A stretch of 64,000 bases of DNA from Desulfurella amilsii (GTDB lineage Bacteria; Campylobacterota_A; Desulfurellia; Desulfurellales; Desulfurellaceae): contig NZ_MDSU01000001.1 of the NCBI RefSeq assembly GCF_002119425.1, forward strand, positions 124,001-188,000, given 5' to 3'. The notes beneath the pieces were generated by a model. That model saw nothing but the letters and a program-made list of their open reading frames with translations, did no database searches and was not told the DNA's origin. The position numbers and the translations under genes are program-made. The stretch's first letter is position 1; each line of letters begins with the position of its first letter. This document shows, piece after piece, positions 1 through 8,306 of the stretch.

Positions 1-143
1 ATTTTAAAGCAAATGACATTGTTAAAAAGATTTGTAATAAATTTGGAGCAAAAGGTGGTGGAAAAGAGCTTTATGCTCAAGCAGGAGTAAATTCTGATAA
101 ATTCAATGCAAATGCGATTTTTGATGAATCTCTCTATATCTAA
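1..143 (+). CDS. alaS: Alanyl-tRNA synthetase, C-terminal end (partial)
   Basis: The frame that starts at base 3 is open from the window edge to a TAA at 141-143 and gives 46 residues. It contains GAKGGGKELYAQAG, which resembles the glycine-rich GG.GGGRP..AQ.GG stretch near the C-terminus of AlaS (DHHA1 region). That region helps the enzyme bind tRNA-Ala and clear mischarged tRNA. Only the tail is visible, so the catalytic and editing domains cannot be checked. The next gene starts 14 bases downstream and is probably cotranscribed. The assignment rests on one short motif and is good but not certain. Confidence 0.72.
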   Translation, partial: FKANDIVKKICNKFGAKGGGKELYAQAGVNSDKFNANAIFDESLYI

Positions 144-157
144 AGAAGGAGGTTGAT

Positions 158-421
158 ATGTTTAAAGATTTATTTTATGCAGGCGTAGGTTTGGTTTATA
201 ATATCAATCAAAAGGTATCAAAAACAATTGAAGATGGTAAAAATATTTTGAAAGAAAAAAATGTAGGTGAATATATAAACTCTGAGGTTACAAAAAAGAA
301 AGAAGATATTGATAAAATTGTTTCTGAATCGTTGAATGAGTTTTTTTCTAAAGTTGGGATTGCTACAAAAGATGATATTGAAAAATTAAAGCAAGAACTT
401 AAAAATTTTAAAAATGAATAG
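158..421 (+). CDS. Small phasin-like coiled-coil protein
   Basis: This 87-residue protein starts with a short hydrophobic stretch (FKDLFYAGVGLVYNI). The rest is highly charged, helical and Lys/Glu-rich. The shape is like small phasin/PhaF-type proteins and the so-called polyhydroxyalkanoate synthesis regulators: an N-terminal 'AGVGLVY' segment, an amphipathic helix and a C-terminal coiled coil. A strong AGAAGGAGG ribosome binding site lies just upstream. The end overlaps the start of the MEMO-family gene by 8 bases, so the two are translationally linked. Nothing in the window shows granule formation, and a generic membrane-associated coiled coil is an equally fair reading. Confidence 0.6.
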   Translation: MFKDLFYAGVGLVYNINQKVSKTIEDGKNILKEKNVGEYINSEVTKKKEDIDKIVSESLNEFFSKVGIATKDDIEKLKQELKNFKNE

Positions 422-1205
422 AAAGCCTGTAGCCGCTGGATATTTTTATCCGGCAGACAAAAAAGAACTCAATGAGTATTTAGACAGCGTAGTTAACTAT
501 ATACCAACAGTAAAACCAAAATGCATTATTGTGCCTCATGCTGGGTATGTTTACAGTGGTTATATAGCAGCAAAAGTCTATAGCATAATTGAGCAATACG
601 ATATTTACGTGATTTTAGGACCAAACCATACAGGCTTAGGTGGGTATGTATCTGTATTTGATGGTATATATGAAACACCACTTGGCAAGGTTGAGCCATG
701 TGAGTCAATTATAAACGAGATTACAAGAAATCCTGTAGCAAAAAAAGATTATCTTGCTCACTTAAAAGAACACAGCATTGAAGTACAATTACCATTTATA
801 CAGTTTACAAACCAATCAAGCTTTTGTATTGTGCCCATTATTGTTGGAACATTTGATTTAGACTACTTAAACAACCTAGGCAATGCATTAGCTAAAGCTT
901 TAGATGATAAAAATGCTTTAATTATAGTTAGTAGTGATTTTAATCATTATGAAGACCAGGATACTACATTACATAAAGATAATTTGGCTATAGAAAAAAT
1001 ACTTTCGCTTAATCCGGAAGAATTCATTGGCACTATTAATAAAAACGATATTTCAATGTGTGGTGCCAATATAGCTTATGTTGCTTTAATAGCGAGTCTT
1101 AAATTAGGTGCTAAAAAAGCAAAATTGATAGAACACAAGACCAGTTTTGATGTTAATGGAGCAAGAGAGCAAACTGTAGGTTATGCAAGCATCATTATTC
1201 AATGA
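414..1205 (+). CDS. MEMO-family protein (AmmeMemoRadiSam protein B type)
   Basis: This 263-residue protein has the full set of MEMO-family landmarks. PHAGYVYSGY lies at residues 41-50 (His42), GPNHTG around His72, EHSIEVQLPF around His120 and SSDFNHYE around His178. These His residues line a metal-binding pocket related to extradiol dioxygenases. In bacteria the family often accompanies an AMMECR1 protein and a radical SAM enzyme, but neither partner is in this window. The substrate is unknown. The gene overlaps its neighbours on both sides (8 and 4 bases), so it belongs to a tight operon with the small upstream gene and comEC. Family membership is secure; function is not. Confidence 0.9.
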   Translation: MNRKPVAAGYFYPADKKELNEYLDSVVNYIPTVKPKCIIVPHAGYVYSGYIAAKVYSIIEQYDIYVILGPNHTGLGGYVSVFDGIYETPLGKVEPCESIINEITRNPVAKKDYLAHLKEHSIEVQLPFIQFTNQSSFCIVPIIVGTFDLDYLNNLGNALAKALDDKNALIIVSSDFNHYEDQDTTLHKDNLAIEKILSLNPEEFIGTINKNDISMCGANIAYVALIASLKLGAKKAKLIEHKTSFDVNGAREQTVGYASIIIQ

Positions 1206-2635
1206 AGTCAATAATTTTAAAAGTTTTACATGAATATCCATTTGCTTTTGTACTCAGCGGGATTTTAAGCGTCTATTTTTTTAGCGAAAAAAGTCCATTA
1301 TTGTTTTTTAGTTTTACAGTTTTTGCATTAGCTATCTTTAGAATAAAACTTGTTTTATTATCTGTAATTCTAGTATTTTTAGTTTTGCTATTATACAAAA
1401 GCGAAAAAATTCCACAAAATTTTGAACAAGATAGCGAGTTTAAAGCCCATATAATATCAGTAAAAGAACAAAGTAGATTCTTAGGTGTTATTGCAAAAAG
1501 TGATAGCTCAAAAAAAGTTTTTTTGTATGTGCCTAAAAAATACACAATAAATGATAGCGGGTATTATCTATTTTTTGCTAAGTTAAAAAGCATTGATGGT
1601 CTAAAAGATGATGGTTTTAGGGATTATTTAAAAAGCAAAAATGTTTATTATTATGGTTTTGCTTATTATGCTAAATGCTTATCAACAGGCACCATATTGG
1701 ACAACTTTAGAAGAAAAATTATTAGAGAAAACTATTATTTTCTAAAAGACCCACACGATAGGTTAATAGAGGCTGCTGTTTTTGGTGATACTAAACGCAT
1801 ATCACCGATCATAGATTATTTTAAAAAGACGCAGACCGTACATATTTTAAGTGTTTCTGGTGTTCATATGAGTTTTGCTTTTGCTATATTTTACCTTTTG
1901 TTTTTTAAATTTTTTTCAAACCTAAAGTTATTTTATAATAAGTATAATCTTAAAATACTAGCTTCACTTGGAGGTATAGTATTTACCCTACTATATTTTA
2001 ATATTAGCGGCCTTGAAATACCAGCTGTAAGATCTTTTATTATGATGCTTTTGTTTGTTTTTTCAATTATATTTGGGTGGCAGAAAAATGCCTATAATAT
2101 CCTTTTTTTTGTGGCTTGCGCATTTTTTATTTTTTTTGGCTTTGAAGTTTTTAGTGATATTTCCTTTGTTTTGTCTTTTGTTATGACTTTCTTTGCTATA
2201 TACTTTGCAAATGTAGTTTCTCGTTTAAGGTTAAAAAAATTTTACGCTTTTCTCTTTTTTAGTATATTTATGAGCATATTTTCAATTCCGCTTTCTTTGC
2301 ACTACTTCGGGTATATCTCAACCACCAGTTTTGTTTCAAATTTGATACTGGATCCATACTTTGGTTTTTTAATTATGCCTTTATCATTTTTGAGCGTATT
2401 TTTTACGTTTTTGCCGTATTATATTAAATGGCCATTTTTTTTGTTATTTGATTTTGCAATAAAAATTTATTTTCAAATATTAATTTTTTTAAGTGATGCA
2501 GCAAGAATAATACATACAACTCAAATTGGTAGTATATTTGTAGTAACATTGTATCTTGCTGGCATAGCAGTGTTGGAATTTTTAATCTATAAATTCAATG
2601 CTGCATTTTCTTTAAAAGCAGATCTTTCTCGATAG
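1202..2635 (+). CDS. comEC: ComEC/Rec2-type membrane protein, short form
   Basis: This 477-residue multi-spanning membrane protein is predicted to form the inner-membrane DNA channel used in natural transformation. Helices at the N-terminus are followed by a soluble beta-rich part (about 70-170). The signature HILSVSGVHMSFAF segment comes next, at about residue 213, then many further helices. Full-length ComEC proteins usually run past 650 residues and end in a metallo-beta-lactamase-like domain. That domain is missing here and no HxHxDH motif is present. The stop is intact and the neighbours are normal, so this looks like a natural short form rather than a frameshift. The 3' end overlaps the opposite-strand lipoprotein gene by 41 bases. 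Confidence 0.85.
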   Translation: MKSIILKVLHEYPFAFVLSGILSVYFFSEKSPLLFFSFTVFALAIFRIKLVLLSVILVFLVLLLYKSEKIPQNFEQDSEFKAHIISVKEQSRFLGVIAKSDSSKKVFLYVPKKYTINDSGYYLFFAKLKSIDGLKDDGFRDYLKSKNVYYYGFAYYAKCLSTGTILDNFRRKIIRENYYFLKDPHDRLIEAAVFGDTKRISPIIDYFKKTQTVHILSVSGVHMSFAFAIFYLLFFKFFSNLKLFYNKYNLKILASLGGIVFTLLYFNISGLEIPAVRSFIMMLLFVFSIIFGWQKNAYNILFFVACAFFIFFGFEVFSDISFVLSFVMTFFAIYFANVVSRLRLKKFYAFLFFSIFMSIFSIPLSLHYFGYISTTSFVSNLILDPYFGFLIMPLSFLSVFFTFLPYYIKWPFFLLFDFAIKIYFQILIFLSDAARIIHTTQIGSIFVVTLYLAGIAVLEFLIYKFNAAFSLKADLSR

Positions 2636-3368
2636 TATAATAATTATCTGTATTTGCAATTTTGGATAGAGAATCTTTTGCTTGATCAAATAATCCTAAA
2701 TGATAGTAACACAATGCTTTTGTGTAATTAATGTAATCTGATGGACCTAAGTGGCTTTCCATATCCTGAATAACTAGAAGCGCTTTTTGGTAATCTTTTT
2801 CATAAAAATAAACTTCTATTAATTTGTGCCAATATAGAGGATTTTTATAATCTGAGTACATTATTGCGCTTTGCAAGTCGTTTATAGCTTTGGGACTCTC
2901 ATTTAGCTTTATATACAGTATAGCTCTATTATAATAAGCAACGTCTACATTAGAATAAGTCAATGTATTAATTAGTTTATCAAATAATTCTTTAGCTTTT
3001 GAGTATTCTTTTTCATCATAGTATATTACGCCCAATTCATTGTATGCATCATAATAATTTTTGTCTAAGCTGGTAGTTTTATCCAAGTATTGTTTTGCAG
3101 TATTGTCATCCTTTTTTAGCCTATAGGCAAGTGCATAAATAAAGTAAATATTTGGGTTCGAAGGTTCGATTTGTCTTGCTTTATCAAGATAAGAGAAAGC
3201 TTCTGGCAATCTTGAATAATCCTTATTGGTAATAATATTTTTTGCCATTTCGTAGTATATCTGGGCTGTTTTGCTTATATTGCTTTGGTTAGCACCTGTT
3301 TGCATACTTTGGCACGATACTATGGAAAAACTCAATAGCAAAATTAGAACAATTACAAATCTTTTCAT
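2595..3368 (-). CDS. TPR-repeat lipoprotein
   Basis: I chose the ATG at 3368 because it opens a classic lipoprotein signal: MKRF, a run of Val/Ile/Leu, then SIVSC with Cys19 as the lipidated residue. An in-frame start 14 codons earlier would bury the signal. The mature part is a series of tetratricopeptide units (for example AYNELGVIYYDEKEYSKAKELF), making a superhelical scaffold for protein contacts on a membrane. A TATAAT box lies only 13 bases upstream of this ATG, so the mRNA leader would be very short, and there is no clear ribosome binding site. The partner is unknown. Its tail overlaps comEC. Confidence 0.82.
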   Translation of the reverse strand: MKRFVIVLILLLSFSIVSCQSMQTGANQSNISKTAQIYYEMAKNIITNKDYSRLPEAFSYLDKARQIEPSNPNIYFIYALAYRLKKDDNTAKQYLDKTTSLDKNYYDAYNELGVIYYDEKEYSKAKELFDKLINTLTYSNVDVAYYNRAILYIKLNESPKAINDLQSAIMYSDYKNPLYWHKLIEVYFYEKDYQKALLVIQDMESHLGPSDYINYTKALCYYHLGLFDQAKDSLSKIANTDNYYTIEKDLLLKKMQH

Positions 3369-3375
3369 ATTCTGA

Positions 3376-3410
3376 TTGTAAATTATAGTTGAATTGTGTA
3401 TAATTTGCAA
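3376..3410. promoter_or_regulatory. Back-to-back overlapping divergent promoters
   Basis: On the plus strand TTGTAA (3376-3381) and TATAAT (3399-3404) are 17 bases apart and point to the HDOD gene. On the minus strand TTGCAA (3410-3405) and TATAAT (3387-3382) are also 17 bases apart and point to the lipoprotein gene. The two promoters occupy the same 35 bases, so only one polymerase could bind at a time. Confidence 0.6.
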
Positions 3411-3439
3411 GTATAAGTTTTAGATGCGGAGAGAAAGAT

Positions 3440-4294
3440 TTGATTTTAGAAGAAGAAAAAAAGTTTTTTATACAAGATATGATTGAAGAAGTTCATTTAG
3501 AAGCATTCCCTCAAGCTGCAAATCAGATTTTATCACTTTTAAACGATGAAAATGTAAGTATATATAATTTATCAAAAATAGTTTCGCACGATTCATATAT
3601 TGCAGCAACCCTAATAAGACTAGCTAATTCTCCATTCTATGGTGTAAAAAATAAAGTTACAGACCTTATGCACGCAATATCAATTATCGGTTTAGATAGC
3701 GTAAAAAGATTGGTTTTAACAATTAGCGCAAGGTCTATGTTTAAAGACTACGATTTTATTGATAAGTTTTTATGGGAGCACATGATTAGTGTTGCCATTG
3801 TTTCTCAAACGATTAGTTTTAAGTTTAATTTGTTTAATGAGAATATCAGCTATGTGGCAGGCTTACTGCACGATATTGGAAAAACGGTTATGCATAAGAG
3901 CAAGAAAATAAATTACGAATCAATCATTGAAAAATTAAACTCAAACGATAATTTGTTGAGTATAGGATTAGAAGAGGAATTTTTTGGTTTTAATCATTGC
4001 GATGTTGCAAAAGAGTTATTAAATTCATGGAATTTTGATAATTTGGTTGTAGAAGCTATTTATTCACATCATAGTAAAAATTTTTCAGATAGTGACGCAA
4101 GAAAACTCTCAGCTGTTATAAATTTTTCCGATTATGCAGTTAATTGGTTATCCATTGGTCGGATAAAGCCTTATCGAGCAATCCCTTTGCAGGATTTAGA
4201 ATCTTTTAATATTTTAAAAATTCACATTGATGATATGGATAGTTTTTTACAAGAATTATTAAAAAGAATAAATTTTTCAAAAGAAATGTTTTAA
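3440..4294 (+). CDS. HDOD-domain signalling protein
   Basis: This 284-residue protein begins at a TTG preceded by a GGAGAG ribosome binding site. The only nearby ATG is in another frame. Residues about 18-215 match the HDOD fold: FPQAANQILSLLNDENVSIYNLSKIVSHD near the start, LIRLANSPFYG, a conserved AISIIGLDSVKRLVL helix, then AGLLHDIGKTV. HDOD proteins are non-catalytic relatives of HD phosphohydrolases and are often found in cyclic-nucleotide, stress or motility signalling. No output domain is attached, so it may act as a stand-alone adaptor. It has its own promoter and is followed 12 bases later by the zinc-ribbon gene. Confidence 0.85.
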   Translation: MILEEEKKFFIQDMIEEVHLEAFPQAANQILSLLNDENVSIYNLSKIVSHDSYIAATLIRLANSPFYGVKNKVTDLMHAISIIGLDSVKRLVLTISARSMFKDYDFIDKFLWEHMISVAIVSQTISFKFNLFNENISYVAGLLHDIGKTVMHKSKKINYESIIEKLNSNDNLLSIGLEEEFFGFNHCDVAKELLNSWNFDNLVVEAIYSHHSKNFSDSDARKLSAVINFSDYAVNWLSIGRIKPYRAIPLQDLESFNILKIHIDDMDSFLQELLKRINFSKEMF

Positions 4295-4306
4295 TGGAGG
4301 TTTTCT

Positions 4307-4774
4307 ATGAAAACGAACCTTTATGCGCAAAGGAATGAAAGGCTTTATCTGAAGAACAAAAAATACAAAGAGCCTACTGTTTGCAAGATTTGTGGGCTTG
4401 TTTTTATCGATGGTATATGGAAGAAAACTGAAAAACCAAAAGGCGAATACTTTGAAGATGTATGTCCAGCGTGCAGAAGAATTAAAGATAATTACTATGG
4501 GGGCATCTTGAATTTAAAAAGCGATATACTTAAATCAAAAAAGGACGAAATAGTAAATTTAATGAAAAATAAAGAAAAAGAAAGCGAAAATATCAATCCA
4601 CTAAGAAGGATAGGAAAAATTGAAGTAGTAAATGATAGCGAAATGAATGTTTATACTACTTTTGAACACTTAGCCGTAGCTATTGGCAAAGCTATCTTAA
4701 GGGCTTTTAAGGGTGACTTAGAGATTAAATACAAAGAAGATGACAAAGTAGCAAGGGTTTACTGGATTAAATGA
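4307..4774 (+). CDS. BCAM0308-family zinc-ribbon protein
   Basis: This 155-residue basic protein carries two Cys pairs, CKIC at about residue 27 and CPAC at about residue 53, spaced as a treble-clef or ribbon zinc site. Around them is the pattern EPTVCKICGLVF and VCPACRRIKDNYYGG, followed by an alpha/beta region ending in ARVYWIK. I recognise this layout as the BCAM0308 family, sometimes loosely annotated as NMD3-like. Its biochemical role is not established. An excellent GGAGG site lies just before the ATG. The gene overlaps the next ORF by 4 bases (ATGA). Confidence 0.75.
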   Translation: MKTNLYAQRNERLYLKNKKYKEPTVCKICGLVFIDGIWKKTEKPKGEYFEDVCPACRRIKDNYYGGILNLKSDILKSKKDEIVNLMKNKEKESENINPLRRIGKIEVVNDSEMNVYTTFEHLAVAIGKAILRAFKGDLEIKYKEDDKVARVYWIK

Positions 4775-5664
4775 AAATATTAGTTACAGGTGCAAGCGGT
4801 TTTGTTGGTAAAAATTTAATTAGCAGGCTATCTTGTAAGTATCGTCTATATGGTTTCTCTAGAAAAAAGAGAGAAGGTATAAATTATTTTAAAGGTGATA
4901 TTGCCAATATAGAAGATTTAGAAAAAGCAATAGTTAATGTAGATACAGTAGTGCACCTAGCGGGTCTAATTAGAGGATCAAAAAAAGCTTTTTATACAAC
5001 GAATGTTTTAGGTGCAAGAAACTTAAGTATCTTAGCAGCAAAGCATAACATTAAAAAGATAATATATGTAAGCTCACTTGCAGCTAAAGGCCCATTGGAG
5101 AAAAATGAGCCTGTTTCATATTATGGCTATACAAAAAGACTTGGCGAGTTAGAGTTGTTAAAAAACTCCCATAGGTATGATCTTATAGTTTTAAGACCAC
5201 CTGTAATTTACGGACCAAATGAACAAGAAGTGTATAAATTGATTAAATTTACTAAGAAGACTGGTATCTTTTTTGCTATTGATGATATTAGATTAAGCTT
5301 TGTTTATGTTGATGATTTGATTGATGCTATAGATATAGCACTTCAGCATAAATGGGATGGGCCAAAGATATACACAATATGTGAAAATACGTATTATGAT
5401 TTTTTTGAAATTGCTAATATTATTGCGTATCATTTGGGTCAAAACATAAAAACCGTAGCATTTCCTAGGATAATTTTAGATGCAGTGTTTTTTGGTTTAA
5501 AAGAAAGTGGTATTTTTTTTGATAAAATAAACGAAATTAAGGCCCATTTGTGGGTTTGCAAAAGTAATGAGTTTATGCGCGATTTTGGTTTTAAAGTAAA
5601 CCATAATTTGTTTAGCGGTATGTATAAAACTATAAGGTGGTATAGAGAAAATGGATGGCTATAG
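4771..5664 (+). CDS. NAD-dependent epimerase/dehydratase (extended SDR)
   Basis: This 297-residue protein begins with the Rossmann signature GASGFVG at residues 7-13. It continues with a GDIANIEDLEKA adenine-ribose region, the VVHLAGL strand, SSLAAKG, and the catalytic YGYTK (Tyr-x3-Lys) near residue 118. LRPPVIYGP follows, as in nucleotide-sugar epimerases and 4-ketoreductases. The substrate cannot be told from the sequence; a UDP- or dTDP-sugar is the usual choice. It overlaps the zinc-ribbon gene by 4 bases and mtnA by 14 bases, so it is translated as part of the same run of genes. Confidence 0.87.
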   Translation: MKILVTGASGFVGKNLISRLSCKYRLYGFSRKKREGINYFKGDIANIEDLEKAIVNVDTVVHLAGLIRGSKKAFYTTNVLGARNLSILAAKHNIKKIIYVSSLAAKGPLEKNEPVSYYGYTKRLGELELLKNSHRYDLIVLRPPVIYGPNEQEVYKLIKFTKKTGIFFAIDDIRLSFVYVDDLIDAIDIALQHKWDGPKIYTICENTYYDFFEIANIIAYHLGQNIKTVAFPRIILDAVFFGLKESGIFFDKINEIKAHLWVCKSNEFMRDFGFKVNHNLFSGMYKTIRWYRENGWL

Positions 5665-6664
5665 ACCATTTATATTTAATGATGATGATGAATTTTTTAT
5701 TATTGACCAAAGATTTTTGCCGAACATAAAAGAAGTTAAGTTAAACAATCTTGAAGATGTATATAAAGCCATAAAGGATATGGCAGTAAGGGGTGCCCCA
5801 CTCATTGGCATTGTAGCAGCGTTTGGATATTATCTTGCGGTAAAAAATGCTAAAGACTTCGACGAATTAAACCAAACATCAAATGTTGCTTATGCAAGCC
5901 TTATTGCAACAAGGCCAACGGCTATAAACTTAAAATGGGCTCTTGAAAGCCAAAAAGAAGTTATTAAAGAAAACGCATTTTTACCTGTTGAGAAAATAAT
6001 TAAAAAGGTTAGGGCGAACGCATTTTCAATTTACGAAAGTCAAAAGAGAGCTGACTATCAAATGGCTCAAAACGCCATTGCTTTGTTCGATAAACCTATG
6101 CGTATTTTGACACATTGTAATACAGGCAGTTTTGCAACAGGAGGTATTGGTACAGCACTTGGGATTATAAAATATTCAGCAAACAAGAATCTTGTAAAAG
6201 AAATTTATGTTGATGAGACAAGGCCATATTTTCAGGGCAGTCGGATTACAGCTTTTGAGCTTTCTGACGAAAAAATTGATTATAAGATTGTAACAGATAG
6301 TGCGTGCGGGATTCTAATGCAAAAAAATTTAGTTGACTGCGTAATAGTTGGTGCTGATAGAATTGCAAGAAATGGCGATGTGGCTAATAAAATAGGTACG
6401 TACTGCTTAGCTTGCCTTGCAAAAGCTCATAATGTAAAGTTTTTTGTTGCAGCACCAGAATCGACAATTGATAGGAGTTTTAACGACTTAAGCAGCATCG
6501 AAATAGAAATTAGAGATGATAGTGAAATACTACATTTTAATGGTATTTCTCTGGCACCAGAGGGAGCAAAAGCGCTTTACTTTGCTTTTGATGTTACACC
6601 ACATCATCTAATAGACGCTATAATTACAGAAAAAACTGTTTATAAGCCAGAATTCAATCTATGA
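5651..6664 (+). CDS. mtnA: S-methyl-5-thioribose-1-phosphate isomerase
   Basis: This 337-residue protein is normal in length for MtnA. It isomerises methylthioribose-1-phosphate to methylthioribulose-1-phosphate in methionine salvage. Landmarks are MAVRGAPLIG near residue 38, HCNTGSFATGG with the catalytic Cys, DETRPYFQGSRIT, and VGADRIARNGDVANKIGTY with the catalytic Asp. Its substrate derives from methylthioadenosine, a by-product of spermidine synthase, and speE lies elsewhere in this window. The start overlaps the upstream SDR gene by 14 bases, and the stop overlaps the crotonase start by 4. eIF2B-like paralogues are the only competing call, and the motifs favour MtnA. Confidence 0.95.
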   Translation: MDGYRPFIFNDDDEFFIIDQRFLPNIKEVKLNNLEDVYKAIKDMAVRGAPLIGIVAAFGYYLAVKNAKDFDELNQTSNVAYASLIATRPTAINLKWALESQKEVIKENAFLPVEKIIKKVRANAFSIYESQKRADYQMAQNAIALFDKPMRILTHCNTGSFATGGIGTALGIIKYSANKNLVKEIYVDETRPYFQGSRITAFELSDEKIDYKIVTDSACGILMQKNLVDCVIVGADRIARNGDVANKIGTYCLACLAKAHNVKFFVAAPESTIDRSFNDLSSIEIEIRDDSEILHFNGISLAPEGAKALYFAFDVTPHHLIDAIITEKTVYKPEFNL

Positions 6665-7416
6665 GTTATACTGTATTTGAAAATATCGAAAATATTGGTA
6701 TTTTGACGCTGAGTCGCTATCAAAAAAGAAATGCTATTAATTTGGAATTTATGAATGAACTATACCAAATTATCTTAAATATTAAAAACATGGATATTAA
6801 AGCATTACTTGTTAAATCCACGGGTAATGTTTTTTGCTCTGGCGGTGATATTGACTATTTTGCTACATTAGATTCTAAAGAAAAAGCTATAAGTATGTCC
6901 TATGCCATGCATTGTCTATTAAATGAAATAGAAAATTTAGAAGTGCCTACAATTGCTTGTATAAACGGCAGTGCAGTTGGTGGTGGTGCTGAGTTTATTA
7001 TGGCCTTTGATATAAGATTTTTAGAAAGCGATAGTTTTATACAGTTTAAAGAAATACAAATGGGTGTGACAACTGGGTGGGGTGGCACATATAGGCTTGT
7101 AAATATTGTTGGCAAAAGTAAAGCCTTGGAGCTTTTGCTTAGTGCAAAACCCATATACGCTCAGGAGGCATTAAAAATTGGACTTATTAACAATTATTTT
7201 GATAAAGAAGTTATTTTTGAGGAAACTTTTAAATTTTGTAAAACTTTCGCACAAGAAGATTTGAATCTTATTAAACCTATAAAGACACTTGTTAAACACT
7301 CTGTTGAAAAAACAAATAACGAAGCTATGGCACAGGAGCGGGATGTTTTTTCGCAGACATGGATGCTTGGTAAGAGACAATCCATAATGGAAAAATTTGT
7401 AAAGAGGAAAAAATGA
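6661..7416 (+). CDS. Enoyl-CoA hydratase/isomerase family protein
   Basis: This 251-residue crotonase-fold protein has an oxyanion-hole region FCSGGDI near residue 60. AVGGGAEFIMAFDIRF follows, then FKEIQMGVTTGWGGTYRL. Both positions that act as catalytic glutamates in mammalian enoyl-CoA hydratase are Glu here (GGGAE and FKEI), so true hydratase activity is plausible. The substrate chain length is unknown. It sits between mtnA and ftsY with 4-base overlaps on both sides and no other fatty-acid gene beside it, so context does not refine the role. Two further crotonase-family genes at 44.6-46.1 kb have different active-site residues. Confidence 0.88.
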   Translation: MSYTVFENIENIGILTLSRYQKRNAINLEFMNELYQIILNIKNMDIKALLVKSTGNVFCSGGDIDYFATLDSKEKAISMSYAMHCLLNEIENLEVPTIACINGSAVGGGAEFIMAFDIRFLESDSFIQFKEIQMGVTTGWGGTYRLVNIVGKSKALELLLSAKPIYAQEALKIGLINNYFDKEVIFEETFKFCKTFAQEDLNLIKPIKTLVKHSVEKTNNEAMAQERDVFSQTWMLGKRQSIMEKFVKRKK

Positions 7417-8306
7417 GTATTTTTGATATTTTCAAAAAAATAAAATCGGGTTTTGGCGATGAAAAAGAGACGCCAAAGGATAAACCTATAACGGATAGTT
7501 ACCTTGAACAGCTTGAAGAATTGCTTATTACTTCGGATTTTGGTGTAAGTGTTACGCAAAGAATTATTGAAGAGATAAACAGCAACATGGGTGGTTCGGT
7601 TAAAACAATTAGGGATGCTGAGTTTGTTATAAGGAAAATACTCTTAAGCGTGCTTGAAAGTGTAGAAAAACCGCTTTATATAAAGGGCTCTCCTTTTGTT
7701 ATTTTGGTTGTTGGGATCAATGGCTCTGGGAAAACTACTACAATAGGAAAACTCGCAAGTCTTTATCAAGAGCGCGGCAAAAGTGTGTTGCTTGTAGCAG
7801 CTGATACATTCAGAGCAGCTGCAATTGAGCAACTACAGGAGTGGGCCATAAGAAACTCCTGTGATATTCTTGCACCATCGCCAAAAACAGATCCAGCAGC
7901 GGTAGCCTACGACGGTGTTCATAAAGCTATTGCAAAAAATTACGATATAGTTTTGGTTGATACAGCTGGTAGGCTTCATACACAAAAACATTTAATGGAA
8001 GAAGTAAAAAAAATAAAACGCGTTATTGGGAAATTAGGTAATTATCCAAATGAAGTGTTGCTTGTACTTGATTCTACAATTGGGCAAAATGCGCTTATTC
8101 AAGCAAAAGAATTCAACAATGCCTTAGATGTAAGTGGTGTAGTTTTAACTAAGCTTGATAGCACATCAAAAGGTGGTATTATCTTTGCAATAAGTCAGGA
8201 TTTAAAAATTCCTATCAGATACATAGGCATGGGTGAAAAAATAGATGATTTGAAGGCATTTGTTGCACGAGACTTTATAGAATCGTTACTTAATCCTATA
8301 GCTTAA
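7413..8306 (+). CDS. ftsY: Signal recognition particle receptor FtsY
   Basis: This 297-residue SRP-type GTPase docks ribosome-SRP complexes at the membrane. The short N-terminal MSIFDIFKKIKSG helix probably touches the membrane. The long acidic A domain seen in enterobacteria is absent, as in many bacteria. The NG domain shows GINGSGKTTTIGKLA (G1, about residue 101), DTFRAAAIEQL, DTAGRLHT (G3), TKLDSTSKGG (G4) and the closing GMGEKIDDL. A GAGG site lies before the ATG, which overlaps the crotonase stop. The 3' end overlaps murJ on the other strand by 21 bases. Confidence 0.97.
   Translation: MSIFDIFKKIKSGFGDEKETPKDKPITDSYLEQLEELLITSDFGVSVTQRIIEEINSNMGGSVKTIRDAEFVIRKILLSVLESVEKPLYIKGSPFVILVVGINGSGKTTTIGKLASLYQERGKSVLLVAADTFRAAAIEQLQEWAIRNSCDILAPSPKTDPAAVAYDGVHKAIAKNYDIVLVDTAGRLHTQKHLMEEVKKIKRVIGKLGNYPNEVLLVLDSTIGQNALIQAKEFNNALDVSGVVLTKLDSTSKGGIIFAISQDLKIPIRYIGMGEKIDDLKAFVARDFIESLLNPIA

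Noticed and set aside
7194-7559. 121-codon open frame on the minus strand across the crotonase/ftsY junction
   Set aside because: It lies wholly within two clear genes, is rich in Phe/Ser/Cys, has no domain and is a shadow of the AT-rich coding strand.
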